Positions 53,762-64,000 of a stretch of 64,000 nt of DNA are shown here, one piece after another (positions within the stretch are counted from its first letter, which is position 1; each line of letters opens with the position of its first letter). Under the pieces are notes generated by a model. It searched no databases, was not told the origin of the DNA, and worked only from the letters and a program-made list of their open reading frames with translations. This DNA is from Chamaecyparis obtusa (taxonomy: Eukaryota > Streptophyta > Pinopsida > Cupressales > Cupressaceae): assembly GCA_027943335.1 (NCBI GenBank), contig BSBK01003559.1:186001-250000 (forward strand), read 5' to 3'. The position numbers and the translations under genes were made by a program.

Positions 53762-56190
53762 GGAAGAAATGAATAGATGAATAGAAGAAAGTAGACTAGA
53801 TAATAAGAGGAAAAGAATCAAGAAGAAGAAGAATAATTTCCCATGGGAATAGAAGACTTCAGAAGAACATGAGAAATGGAGAAGAAAGAAGAAGACTAAG
53901 AGCCATCTTGTGCAATTGATACCATAACGTTCATTGAGATGTTGAGCAACATGACAACACCTAAGATCTAAGATCTGGACTGACCAAGGAAGACTGAAAA
54001 TAGAAGACCCTTGATAATAGGATGACCTCACAAAATGTCAACAGCAAACTAGGATAATCAAAGTTCTCTATTGTCCAAAGAGAAATGAAAAGATAGAAGA
54101 AGGGGCTTTACCAACACTGTCAAAGAGGTGCTTCAAATCAAAGGGTGACTACCCTTGCACTTTTGAACCAGGAGGTTGGGCTAGGCCAAAATATAATTGA
54201 AATTGAGATTAAATAAAAATTATTTGGACAACAAGAGTACTAAAATTCTCCAAGAATGTGACTAACAATTCTAGAGATAATCTTTCTCACCAAGAATGGA
54301 CAAATGCGATACTGATGTTGATTTTGACCAATTTGTGCAAATTTTGAATCTAAGGGTGAAAATGTCTGATTTCAATCACAATTTTAATAGTATTTGGATA
54401 GGTTTGCAAACAGTAGGGGATCAAACATGTCTCCAAAAACTTGAAACAAGGGCAAAAGCAACCTTGCCAAGACAAGCACTTGTGATATCAAAATTGAAAA
54501 AGCACCCTATGAATGCTACCGATTGTTTGTATGTCAAGATCATTTACACTGGTATCACACAATCGAAGACACTTCAAGCAATATCTACCTACAAGACAAG
54601 GCTCATTACTCATCAACTTAGCCCACAACTTGATGCCCCCTTGCCTCACACCAAGTGGTTGCCCACAAGAGATATTGGCTTTGTCGTGGAAGTGTCAAAC
54701 GACACAACCAAAGGGACACATATGGTGAGTATCTTGGGGTGATCCGGGTTATTCCACTTGGATCAATCCTTGCACTAAGAAGATAAGCAGCTGAAAAAGG
54801 TGGTTTCTAATCTATGGTTCTTAATAAGGGTTTCCGTTCACAACACCCCTCTTGCTCCTCGTAAAGGACTAGGACCTCGCGGCCTCAAGAGTACCTTAAG
54901 CATTCTTGCTCAATGTTTTTCTCATGGTCACAATCCCACAAGTACTTACATCAAGCGAAGACAAGTGTTATGTCTACCAAGGTTTTGTGTCCTTGATAGC
55001 CTTGAGATTATAGTGAGTTGGAATCACTTGCCACCAAGGAAAATGATGACAAAGTTGTCCCCACTTGGGTCGTTCCTCTTGATTGCTCAAGAGCAGGCCC
55101 GCTAAAGGATTTTTATACTAAACAAAAAGTGGATTAACTCTTGAGGTTCAAGGTTTTTGGTTCACCACAAGGGTGAAGAGCATACTTCCCTATCTCAAGA
55201 ATCTCTCCCAAACACACCAAGCAAATATTCAATTACCCCCTTGCTTTCAAAATTCTAAGATGGGTCAAGATTTCTGTTTCACCACAAGGGTGAAGAGCAT
55301 ACTCTCCTACCACCTCAAAATTCCTACAACAAGGTATTAAGATGCCTAATACAATTAGTGAATGCCACACTTGAAAGGAAAGCAAATAAATAAGCAAGAA
55401 CTTTTTTTTTATTTTTATGCTTGGGCAGCCCTACAAAAACCATTAGTAGCCCTCTTTGACATGCATTCTTTTGACAAATTTCAAGTAATGAGAGCACCTA
55501 CAACCACAACTTGTTAGACCAACAAGAGTTAGGAGAAGCAAAATCCAAAATCTACCAATGATTAGTACATGAAAAATTAGATAATCTGCAAAAATATCTA
55601 ATCAAATGATAAAATCTGAAAATGAAACCATCATGGTTGGATTGGGCTCGGAAAGACCTTTCCAACGATATATCACACTTAAACTTTTGATACCATTTGC
55701 AAAATTTCAAAAAAAATGGGCACCCATTTTCCAGAGTGGCACGGATTTGAAAACGCTAGAAATTTCAAAAAGATAGCTAAAAACCCGAAACTTGCAAGAT
55801 AGATAAAATAACTCAAAAATAGGTCACTGCCAGGTACAGACACAGTATCGCGCGATACTTCGCCCGACACCAGGCGATACTTCTTAGTCCGCGCGATATT
55901 TCGCCTTATGCCAGGCGATATACCTCAGTACTAGTGGGCGATATACTCCAGGCAGGCCGAGCGATAGTTTGTCAGGGGTGAACTATCGCGCGATATTTCT
56001 CTTCAAAGAAGGCGATATTTCTAGCAAGCGCGAAGTATCGCACCGCTATACAGAGATATATCGCGCGATATTTCTGAGAAGTATCGTGCGATACTCTGAG
56101 AAAAAAAACCAGAGACTGAAAATGAAGCTAAAAATTGACGAAAATATTGACAGAAAATGCAGAATTAAAGGGACAAAGCTAATCTACTCA
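53762..56190 (-). other. LARD leader
   Basis: About 2.4 kb between ORF and primer site. Segments near 55165-55195 and 55280-55310 (AAGGGTGAAGAGCATAC) match the Tat gag leader at 14011-14040. Plus-strand ORFs here (for example 54296-54742) are shadows without family features. Confidence 0.6.
55840..56100. repeat. Array of TATCGCGCGATA palindromes in the LARD leader
   Basis: The perfect 12-bp palindrome TATCGCGCGATA occurs at 55846-55857, 55984-55995 and 56059-56070, with a one-base variant (TATCGTGCGATA) at 56082-56093. At least eight further half-words (GGCGATA, GCGATATTTC, GTATCG) lie between. It is very CpG-rich compared with its AT-rich surroundings. Its place, just inside the primer site, matches the word array at 14690-15085. 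Confidence 0.9.
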
Positions 56191-56208
56191 GCCCCACGGT
56201 GGGCGCCA
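56191..56208 (-). promoter_or_regulatory. Primer binding site, tRNA-Lys (LARD)
   Basis: Minus strand TGGCGCCCACCGTGGGGC is a perfect complement to the 3' end of plant tRNA-Lys with CCA. It lies 4 bp inside the LTR. Confidence 0.9.
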
Positions 56209-56212
56209 GAAA

Positions 56213-57198
56213 TGTACACACTAAAATATGCACTTCTATGAACCATTACATGCAAGGTTACTCAAGAGTGAGGCCTGACAAAGCGGCTCATAGCTCTCTA
56301 TGCATGGAGTTGCAAGGGACTATGAGTTTTGCTCTCAGCTAGAGCTATAAGAAAGTGACCTTGCTAGTCAACCATACAATGAGAGATTCACAATGAAGAC
56401 AAGGGCAACAATGCCAATATCTCCAAGAATCCAATATGAAATGCAATGCAATGCAACTAAGATGAAGATGCAAATGTGCAAGCTATGCTATGAAAATGGA
56501 AGTACAATGCAACTAATCTATAAAAGGAAATAGCAATGGATTACAAATCCTTCCTATTTAGACTATGTGAGATTGCATAAAAGGAAATCTACACTAAGAA
56601 TGCCATGAATGCAACTATGAAAACAAAACTATTATGAAATGCAACTAAGAATGTCAAGGCTTCAAAGCTTGAGTGTCTTCAAAGAGAGCTCCAAAACCTG
56701 CAGCATAACAATAGCATAAAAAAAGGATATGCAAATGAAGGAGAGAGCTCTCCTTTTATAAGAAATGCAAAGGAATGGACCATGGAGATTAAGAGGCAAA
56801 AGATCTTAATCAGCGGTGGAGCTTGAAAGAGGAGTAATCCATGTGCACAAATATCCTCCAATGAGAGTGAAGTGTTGACTTTTGAGCCTCATGTGAGACA
56901 AAAAGTGCTTTTTTCCTTTTTATAAAATATGAATAATACTTTATTTGTGCAACTTAGGATAAGAGGAAAGTGGGGCTTTTTATTTAATTGAAAGGGGAGG
57001 AAATATTCCTTTTAATCAAATAAAGACTTAGGATAAATGGTTAGCCCATAGGATAAAAATCCAATATATGATCGAAATTAGGATTTGATCAAGAGATTGA
57101 TAATGTTGAAAATATTGATTAATGATCAAAATGATTCAGGATTGATAAATCAAATAAATGGGGCCCAAAGTCTAGGCGACCATTTTAGGGTGCATACA
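56213..57198 (-). repeat. 5' LTR of the LARD
   Basis: 986 bp; one difference from 47343-48328 in a line-by-line reading. TATAAAAGGA on the minus strand at 56751-56760 should drive the element's RNA. Confidence 0.95.
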
Positions 57199-59174
57199 AT
57201 AATTAGGTGTAAAGAGTATAACTTGTCACTTAACAGTGAGAAGTGTTTTATGATGATGTAGGAGGGAGTCATTTTGGGACATTTCATTTCAGAAGCCGGC
57301 ATACAAGTGGATCCAGCAAAGATAGAGGTAATTCAAACATTGCCCACTCCTACTAAGAAAAATGAGGTTAGATCATTTCTAGAACATGTTGGATACTATA
57401 GACATTTTATTCAAAACTTTAGCCAAATAGCAAGTCCATTGTACACTTTGCTTACAAAAGAGGCCGAATTCATATGGACCCCAACTTGTGAAGAGTTATT
57501 ACTGCAACTTAAGAACCTTCTTACAAAAGGACCAGTATTAAAAGGCCCTGATTGGAATTTTCCATTTCATGTACATATAGATGCATCTAATTATGCACTA
57601 GGAGCTATCTTAGGTCAAAAGTTTGGAAACCTTGAACATGTTATTTACTACATTAGTAAAAGTCTACATAGTAATAGAAAAAGCACTATTAGTAGTAATA
57701 TATGCTCTAAATAAGTTTAGGCACTATGTAACAAGATACCCCATATTTGTTCATACTGACCATGCTGCAATAAAATATCTCATGAACATCTGTTTCACAT
57801 TGGTATTAAAATTCCATGGTATGTTGATGTAGCAAATTATCTTGCAACCAACAAGATGCCTGAACATTTCTCTCCAAAGGAAAAAAATTTGTTGGTGGAA
57901 AAGAGCTTTCAATACTCTTGGATTGATAATACATTATTCTACACGGGTCCATACTAAGTAATGAGAAGATGTGTTCGAGAAGATGAGACCTATGATATTC
58001 TGCATGCATGCCATAATGAACCTTGTGGAGGACACTTTGTAGCAAAAAGAATAGCAATGAAGGTGCTAACAACAGGCTACTATTGGCCAACACTTCACGA
58101 AGATGCAGCCAACTACACTAGAAAATGTGACAAATGTCAAAGGATGGGCAGGCCAACCAAATCAAATGAGATGCCACTCAACCCACAAGTAGTTGTCACA
58201 CCATTTGATAAAAGGGGAATGGATTTCATTGGTCCCATAGGCCCTCCATCAAATGGAAAATCATATATCTTGGTATGCATAGATTATGTCACAAAGTGGG
58301 TAGAAGTGAAAGCAATGAAGCATGCACGTGATAGCAAAGTGGCAGCCTTCCTGTATGAAGAGAAATTTACTGGATATGAAGTACCAAGAGAGCTAGTGAC
58401 TGATCAAGGGGCATAATTTACATCAAATTTGATAACATAACTCGTGAATGAATACAAAATCAAACACAAAAAGTCCACTCCATATCATCCTCAGGCCAAT
58501 TTGTCAAGTGGAAGTCACTAAAAAGGAAATTGAAATCATACTTACCAAAACAGTTCAACTCAATAGAAGAGATTGGAATAGTCGGTTCGCAGAAGCAGTA
58601 TGGGCATATAGAATCACATGGAAAACCATAATTGGGTTGACTCCATTTGAGCTAATCTATGGAAAGACAATAATGTTGCCAATTGATTTTGAACACAAAA
58701 CATTGAGGACTGCTCTGAAGCTAAATATGGACCTTCCTGTAGCTTAACATGAACGATTATTGACTCTCAACTCCCTGGATGAAATGCACAAATCTACCCT
58801 TGAGTGCATAGAAATAGTACATAAATAGAGGAAGAAATGGCACAACAACCACATCAAGAGAAAACAATTCCAAGCAGATGACTAGGCACTACTGTTTGAT
58901 TCCAGATATCAGGAGACACAAGACAAGTTGCAAACAAGATAGCTAGGGCCATATGAAATAACACACGTCTTTACAAATGGAGTAGTTCAATTGACAACAA
59001 TTGATCCAGTGCAATTTAAGTTGCTGGTTAATGGACATTGACTTTGTCTATACAAAAAACCACAAACCAAGATGGAGTTCCTGTAGCAGTTCACAAATGA
59101 TGGGCCAACGGTAATACAAGTAATTCATCCTACAACAGAAGGTGACAACCTTCTTCCTATAACTTCACCCTAGC
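57199..59174 (+). pseudogene. pol (RT-RNH-IN): RT end, RNase H and integrase of the Athila-like element
   Basis: The RT frame resumes (GHFISEAGIQVDPAKIEVI, about 57277). RNase H follows (FHVHIDASNYALGAILGQ, about 57565), then frameshifts near 57660; its C-terminal part is deleted between YLMN (57785) and the next block (about 57815). Integrase keeps the zinc module (HACHNEPCGGHF ... CDKCQRMG) and the Asp residues of GMDFIGPIG (about 58220) and VTDQGA (about 58400). The Glu region is damaged by a frameshift at about 58490. Pol ends near 59174. Confidence 0.8.
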
Positions 59175-60012
59175 ATACAAGAGCGTACGTCCATAATAAA
59201 ACTTCATTTTGAATGAAGTACAATTCCACATTCACTTTTCTACAATTCTCTTTCCAACTCACCTTATTTCCTTACCTTCCACCCATCCAAATTCCATGTC
59301 ACCCACATTGCTCAATTTTCTATGTTTTCAATAAATCCATGTCAGCATTTATTCATTCAGGAACAATCAATTTCAAGGTACAACTGATTCTCATCTTTCA
59401 AGTGCACATAGAAACATAATGATAGGTACATATATTCAATTTATTCAATTAATTTCCACTTTTAAAACATAGATTTTGACAATTATATTTAGTACTACAT
59501 GTGTCTATATATTATGGTATTACACCAGTTTTCTTTCTCCTGCAAAGGAGGACAAGTGTGGACACTTTTCATTCTTTTGTTGGGGGGCAGAAAGTGTATT
59601 AATTTCCAAATTTCTATATCATGTACCTATCATTTCAAACCAGATTGCACGTCAGCCAAATCAGTACTTATGTGATGTGTCATCAAGCCTTTGTACTTAA
59701 TTGCCCAGATTATTCTTGATTCCCATCCTAGGTGATGTAATTAAAATTGTGTGAGGCTTAATTACACTTAAAAGAAATATAATTCCCCATCGTCAAGTGT
59801 CATTATCATTTCTATTGCTCAATTTCCAAAATTGTACGACACAAAGATTGAAGGGAGATGAAGTGAAGTGTAGTTATGAGCTAAATACAAGGGGTTTTTC
59901 AAGGAATTCAGAATATTTGGGGTTTCAAAGAAAGCGAACATTGTGAAATTGCAAACTAAGGAAGGGCTTGAGAAATAATTTGAGAAGGAATTTTGAAAGC
60001 GAATCTAACATA
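59175..60012 (+). other. Spacer between pol and envelope-like ORF
   Basis: No supported gene. In elements with a third ORF a spacer here often carries splice or promoter signals; none stands out to me. Confidence 0.4.
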
Positions 60013-62371
60013 ATGGGTGGATAGTTGATGAGACATGAACCTATTGTTCATACTATTTTATTGACGGATGTTGAAGTTGTTCGTAGATTCCATGACCGCG
60101 GATGGCTGGGATACTTCTTGAAATTAATGGAGTTTGATTAGGAAGTGGTAGCAAAGTTCATGAATTCATTTGATGAGGGGGAAGCTACTGTGTGGGGAGT
60201 GAGTATTCTAGTAATAGAGGAAATAATTGTGGAGGTGACAGACTTACCTGTAGTGGGAGAGCATTACCCAAATGAACATGATGTCAGGTCTGCACGAGCC
60301 CAATTTACCCGACCTGTTGACCCTCCTTTGGAAGTGAATAAGTAGCGATGAAAAATAATTTCATTACCAATCCCATATAATGAGCTAGCCACACATATTA
60401 TCATGTATTTTACTTGTGAAGGGAGATTTTCCAACTTGCATGCTCATCATTTCAAGTTACTTAGTTGTATCAGGAATAATTTGCAAATAAACATTCCAAA
60501 CTTTATGTACAACATGTTAAGTATCAGTGCTAAAGAGACACAAAGGGGTAAACCAAATTCCATTTCCCATCATGCTCTAATTAAAATTCTAGTTGAGAGA
60601 TCCCTTAGGGATGTCTCTCCTATGGGATGGAAAGAATTTGTTGAGAATAAAGCCTTGTAGCCCCAGAATGAGCCTATAGAGCAACTAGTTCCTGAAACTG
60701 AAATACCCCCTTAACAAGTAGAAGTATCCCAAGAAAAGGAATCAGAGATTCCAAAAGAAAAATAACCTTCTATTCTAGTTGATAATGTACCTACTCCATC
60801 CCAAAGGAAAGGGAAGCAAAAGGTTGATGAAGAAACTCCGGTTTTGGAAGCAAAATCTCAAAACCCTACAGTTTCAAGAAGTCAAAAAATAAAACCGACT
60901 CCTGCAGCAGAGAGACCAAAAAAGGTTAAAAATAAATAAAATTGTAGAAATAAAGGAAACTCCCTTAAGAAGAAGCTCTCGGATGAGAGGTCAGATTTTT
61001 GAGGATTCTCCAGAAAGTCAAAAAGTTCCACCAGAGAAATCTCCTACCGAGCCTTATATCCATGATGTTGATTCTCCAATTCCACCAGATATTCTAGAAC
61101 CCCCTCTCAATGTAGATGTTTCATCTCCTACTAAGTCTCTTGAACAACAAGGAAGCCCTAAGGGAAGTGCACAAACGATTCAAGAAGATTGTCATGAGAA
61201 CTTGCAGACACCTCATTCACCTATCTACTCCTATGCCCACAGTGCCATAGTGCCTTTTAGAAGGACTTGGTATACAAACTATTTTGAACAAGCTTGTATT
61301 ATAGAAAGACAATAGAGAGCACAGTCAGAGGAGCCTGGCCTACCTACATTACAGTCAATTCTATTGAGTTTGTATACCCAATTTGTTTTCAAAAATATTA
61401 TGTGGGGAGAAGAGAAGAAATAATTGAAAAAGGAAATTAATGAAGAAAAGGAGGAAATTGAAAGCCTAAAAGAACAAATGGAAAATCAAAAACAAAGAAT
61501 GGATCATGCCCTCAAGCTGGTTGATCAAATTATAGCTTGCAGGCCAGCCCCAAGGGTATATGCCATTTGTTTAAAAGAATAGTTCCTGATGTTCCAACTC
61601 ATGATGACTATTCAGAATAAGAATTTTGAGTTTAAGATAGTTGAGGACTTCTATGGTCTTTATCAAACACTTCCCTCTTAGCAAAAGAATCTACTATGTG
61701 AATTATACATTCATAATTTCATTATTCCTAATGAAATTGATTGGAACCCTCTCCTTTATATAGGAGATGTACATTTGAGAGCACTGATGTCCTAGATGCA
61801 GAATGAAGCCAATTATGATAGGTAGCTGAATAACTATGGAGATCAAGAAAATTCTAAACCTTTACCTCTAAGAGCTAAATCTAGCAAACCAGATGTCCTT
61901 TTAAGGGATTGGTTAGCACTAACCTATGGAAATAAGAAACCTAAAGTCAAAGATAATATATTTGCTCTTAGAGATAAAGTTTACAAAGAGTATCAGGGAC
62001 TGCCTTATTTTTCATTTCAAAGGGGCCTGACTGGGGTAAGAAGTAGGTGGAATAGACTTCCTGAGATCTTTAGGAAATCTAAACCACATAGCCCAATCAA
62101 TTTCAAGACAGCTGTGAACAGGGCAAAAAATTACATGCAGATGGGAAGGCAGATCAGAAGAGAACTCTGGTGTCCTATAACTTTCCAGCCACCCATGCTC
62201 CTATGGCCAATATATGATATTAACACTACCAGATTAGACCAGCTGTAGGAAGATCATAGAATGGATTACTGGGAGTGGACTAGAGGCTTTTATTACACCT
62301 TCAAGAGCAAGAGAAGAGGCAAGATAGAAGTTGGTGAATTCCAAACAGTAGCCAAGAAGTGTAATGCTTGA
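60013..62371 (+). pseudogene. Envelope-like third ORF of the Athila-like element
   Basis: From ATG 60013 a frame with several stops runs to about 60940, then a one-base shift leads to a second frame ending at TGA 62371; together about 785 codons. The N-terminal part (HDRGWLGYFLKLMEF ... VWGVSILVIEEIIVEVTDLP) resembles the plant transposon-protein domain found in Athila third ORFs. The middle is Pro/Ser/Lys-rich. A coiled coil (KKEINEEKEEIESLKEQMEN, about 61430) precedes a C-terminal basic domain with RRELWCPITFQPP. No signal peptide or clear membrane segment is visible, so envelope-like refers only to position. Confidence 0.65.
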
Positions 62372-62653
62372 GGACAAGCATTATACTTGTTCGGGGGCAA
62401 AGGATGAGGCCAAAGTTCGTCTATGTTTTATAATATTTTATGCTATGTTCCTAAAACATTCCTAGACATTTGTGTGACCTTTAAGTGTTTTAAGCTTGTA
62501 TATACTCCATAAGTACAGTTATATCCTTAAACTTTTGGGTAGGAAATAGTATACACTTTGCCAATATTATATATACATAATGCAGTATTTCATATAACTA
62601 TTTTAATGTGTGTTTTAACATTTGGAAGAAATTGATTAGTTTGAATATATAAA
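62372..62653. other. Spacer to the 3' LTR, no clear polypurine tract
   Basis: The DNA just before the LTR (TTTGAATATATAAA) is not purine-rich. A purine-rich GGGGGCAAAGGATGAGG lies at 62394-62410, about 240 bp too far away. Confidence 0.5.
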
Positions 62654-63615
62654 TGTGCATGCATATGCTACTAACCTGCTAGGAATGAAGGAGTAGCTGG
62701 AGAAAAAATCGGTTACAACAATGAAGGAGTGGAGATGTTTCGGTCACGATCAGGAGATCCATCAAGACAGCTGCAGAATAACCTGCAGAATCAAAGGAAT
62801 ACATGAATGCTTCAGGGAATATAGCGGAGCACGATCATCCTAGATCTTCTCCATTGATTAATGTTCTATTAAGATGGTTGTTTAAACTTTATGATCTTAT
62901 ATTATTGATTGACGTGTTCTCCTTATTTTATGGATGAATCAATCAAGTGTATCTGAATGTTTTGAATGTAACTCTCTATATATAGGGAGATGTTCGATGG
63001 AAATATAGTTAGATAAATAATGATGTTATTTTTATATTGAAGCAAGTTATTCTTCAAGTCTATGTTCCGATTGTAACCAATGTTTCTAAATATATGAAAT
63101 GAAGGAATAATTTGAGTTATATTTTGTGTTATTAGTTAGTCAAAACCAACCAAGGAAGGCCCACTTGGGAGGTGGAGTAGATTAGAGTAGAGAGGAGTAG
63201 CTTAATTGTTTTTAGTACTTAAGGTGGTATTTACTGTTCATTCTTGCAGCATTATAACTATGTTATTTCCTGAAGCATAAGCAGAGAGAGTCATAGTTCG
63301 TGCATAATAATGGCAGAATGAGCTAGAGTTAGATTTATGGTTGATTATACTAGTTCATTTGTTCAGTTGTGTGTTTTACCTTTCTTGCAGCAATAGTTTA
63401 GCTCTTTGAATTCATTTTCCTTTCCTACAACAGCTTAAGTAAGATGACTCTATGTGAAACTTAGTGCACAAACTATGTTGTTCCATTTCAAGTATACGTC
63501 CTTGGGTTGACATTCTAAATGCACTTTGTGATAGGAAAAATAATACCTGGTTTGAATATATCATTCCTAGGAAAGGCTTTGGCGTAGTTATTAGTACCTA
63601 TTATGAGGTTGTTCA
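62654..63615 (+). repeat. 3' LTR of the Athila-like element
   Basis: 962 bp, the same ends as 42755-43716. Divergence is in scattered substitutions, many of them C/T and A/G. Confidence 0.9.
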
Positions 63616-64000
63616 ATAGCCTTGTAGGAATGACTACAAGTTCTAGCTGGCATGGAAGATGAGATTGACAAACTGGTAGTGACAAGGTATCTTAAGCCTA
63701 TGCTAAGAGATCAAGGTAATGATAGAGTTTTCTCAAGAATAATTAGTTGATAATAAGGTAGTTAGAACAAGGTGCAAGGTACCGAGATGCCTGTTGAGTG
63801 GCACTTGTGACCAAGTTGATATAGCCAAGAGAACTAAGTATAAGGTATCAAGAGTGAGGCCTGAATGCCTGCTGAGTGGCACTTGTGATGAAGTTGTGAG
63901 CAAGGTGTAATTTTTAGATAGGGTGCTTGAGGTAAAGCTAGAGCACTTCCAAGATCTTAAAGTGAAAGCAGAGAGATGTCAAATCAATAAAAAAGGTCAA
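63616..64000. other. Right flank, unassigned, with an imperfect direct repeat
   Basis: GAGTGGCACTTGTGA and its surroundings recur at about 63796 and 63876 (an 80-bp period, two copies). It is not the continuation of the old Tat gag that lies left of the Athila-like element. Confidence 0.5.

Larger units (their letters stand above)
47343..57198 (-). mobile_element. Young large retrotransposon derivative (LARD), Tat-related, with intact 830-codon ORF
   Basis: LTRs of 986 bp, identical except for one base (T at about 47917, G at about 56787), flank 7.9 kb without RT, RNase H or integrase. The tRNA-Lys primer site is perfect, the polypurine tract is intact and a 5-bp duplication is present. The element therefore transposed recently using enzymes from elsewhere. 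It shares the primer site, LTR TATA box, PPT hairpin, leader and post-coding modules with the Tat element at 153-16071, the likely type of helper. Confidence 0.9.
42755..63615 (+). mobile_element. Athila-like Ty3/gypsy element with envelope-like ORF (interrupted)
   Basis: Two 962-bp LTRs enclose gag, pro-RT, RNaseH-IN and a large third ORF, all on the plus strand. The RT and ORF order match the Athila lineage. A 9.86-kb LARD sits in the RT, so the element proper is about 11 kb. By eye the LTRs differ by about 6-7% in the first 200 bp. The 5-bp flanks (TTGAA left, ATAGC right) do not match. Confidence 0.85.

Noticed and set aside
54296..55105. Plus-strand frames of 148 and 101 codons in the LARD leader
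   Set aside because: They lie antisense in a leader conserved with the Tat element, show no family features, and the conservation is not codon-like.

Overview
The window is 64 kb of plant nuclear repeat DNA, and I see no host gene in it. It is a stack of LTR retrotransposons, mostly Ty3/gypsy (Tat and Athila lineages), with one probable Copia/SIRE-like 3' end and non-autonomous derivatives. Tat pol with a second RNase H, Athila-type RT with an envelope-like third ORF, and an LTR-only derivative, all deeply nested, point to a large-genome seed plant. A gymnosperm is plausible, but that is inference.

Layout. (A) 1-18528: the 3' end of a SIRE-like element (coiled-coil ORF, polypurine tract, 1233-bp LTR) split by a 15.9-kb Tat element at 153-16071 on the minus strand. 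That element has a tRNA-Lys primer site, a gag-pro-(G-patch)-RT-RNaseH-aRNH-IN polyprotein, and a two-exon plant-mobile-domain (PMD) gene on the opposite strand with its own TATA box. (B) 18529-20720: unassigned. (C) 20721-26001: a Tat-type LTR split by a tandem gag-pro-only element (21261-25663, TSD TTTTG). (D) 26002-31740: the 3' end of a Tat element followed by unassigned mosaic DNA holding a five-member array of long hairpins. (E) 31742-42754: an old Tat element (minus-strand pol, plus-strand PMD gene), cut off inside gag. (F) 42755-63615: an Athila-like element (plus strand, envelope-like ORF), split in its RT by (G) 47343-57198, a very young large retrotransposon derivative (LARD; TSD ATAAT; the two 986-bp LTRs differ at one position that I can find). 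The LARD has no pol but an intact reading frame of about 830 codons. (H) 63616-64000: unassigned flank.

How the parts relate. The Tat element at 153-16071 and the LARD share the tRNA-Lys primer site, an LTR TATA box, a polypurine tract abutting a hairpin, leader motifs and post-coding modules. This suggests the LARD is moved by Tat-type enzymes. Several of these elements carry their own short, often CpG-containing word repeated many times in a leader or intron. The array differs from element to element but takes the same kind of position.

Most coding regions are broken by in-frame stops, many at Trp or Gln positions, as expected of methylated, deaminating repeats. The LARD is the exception.
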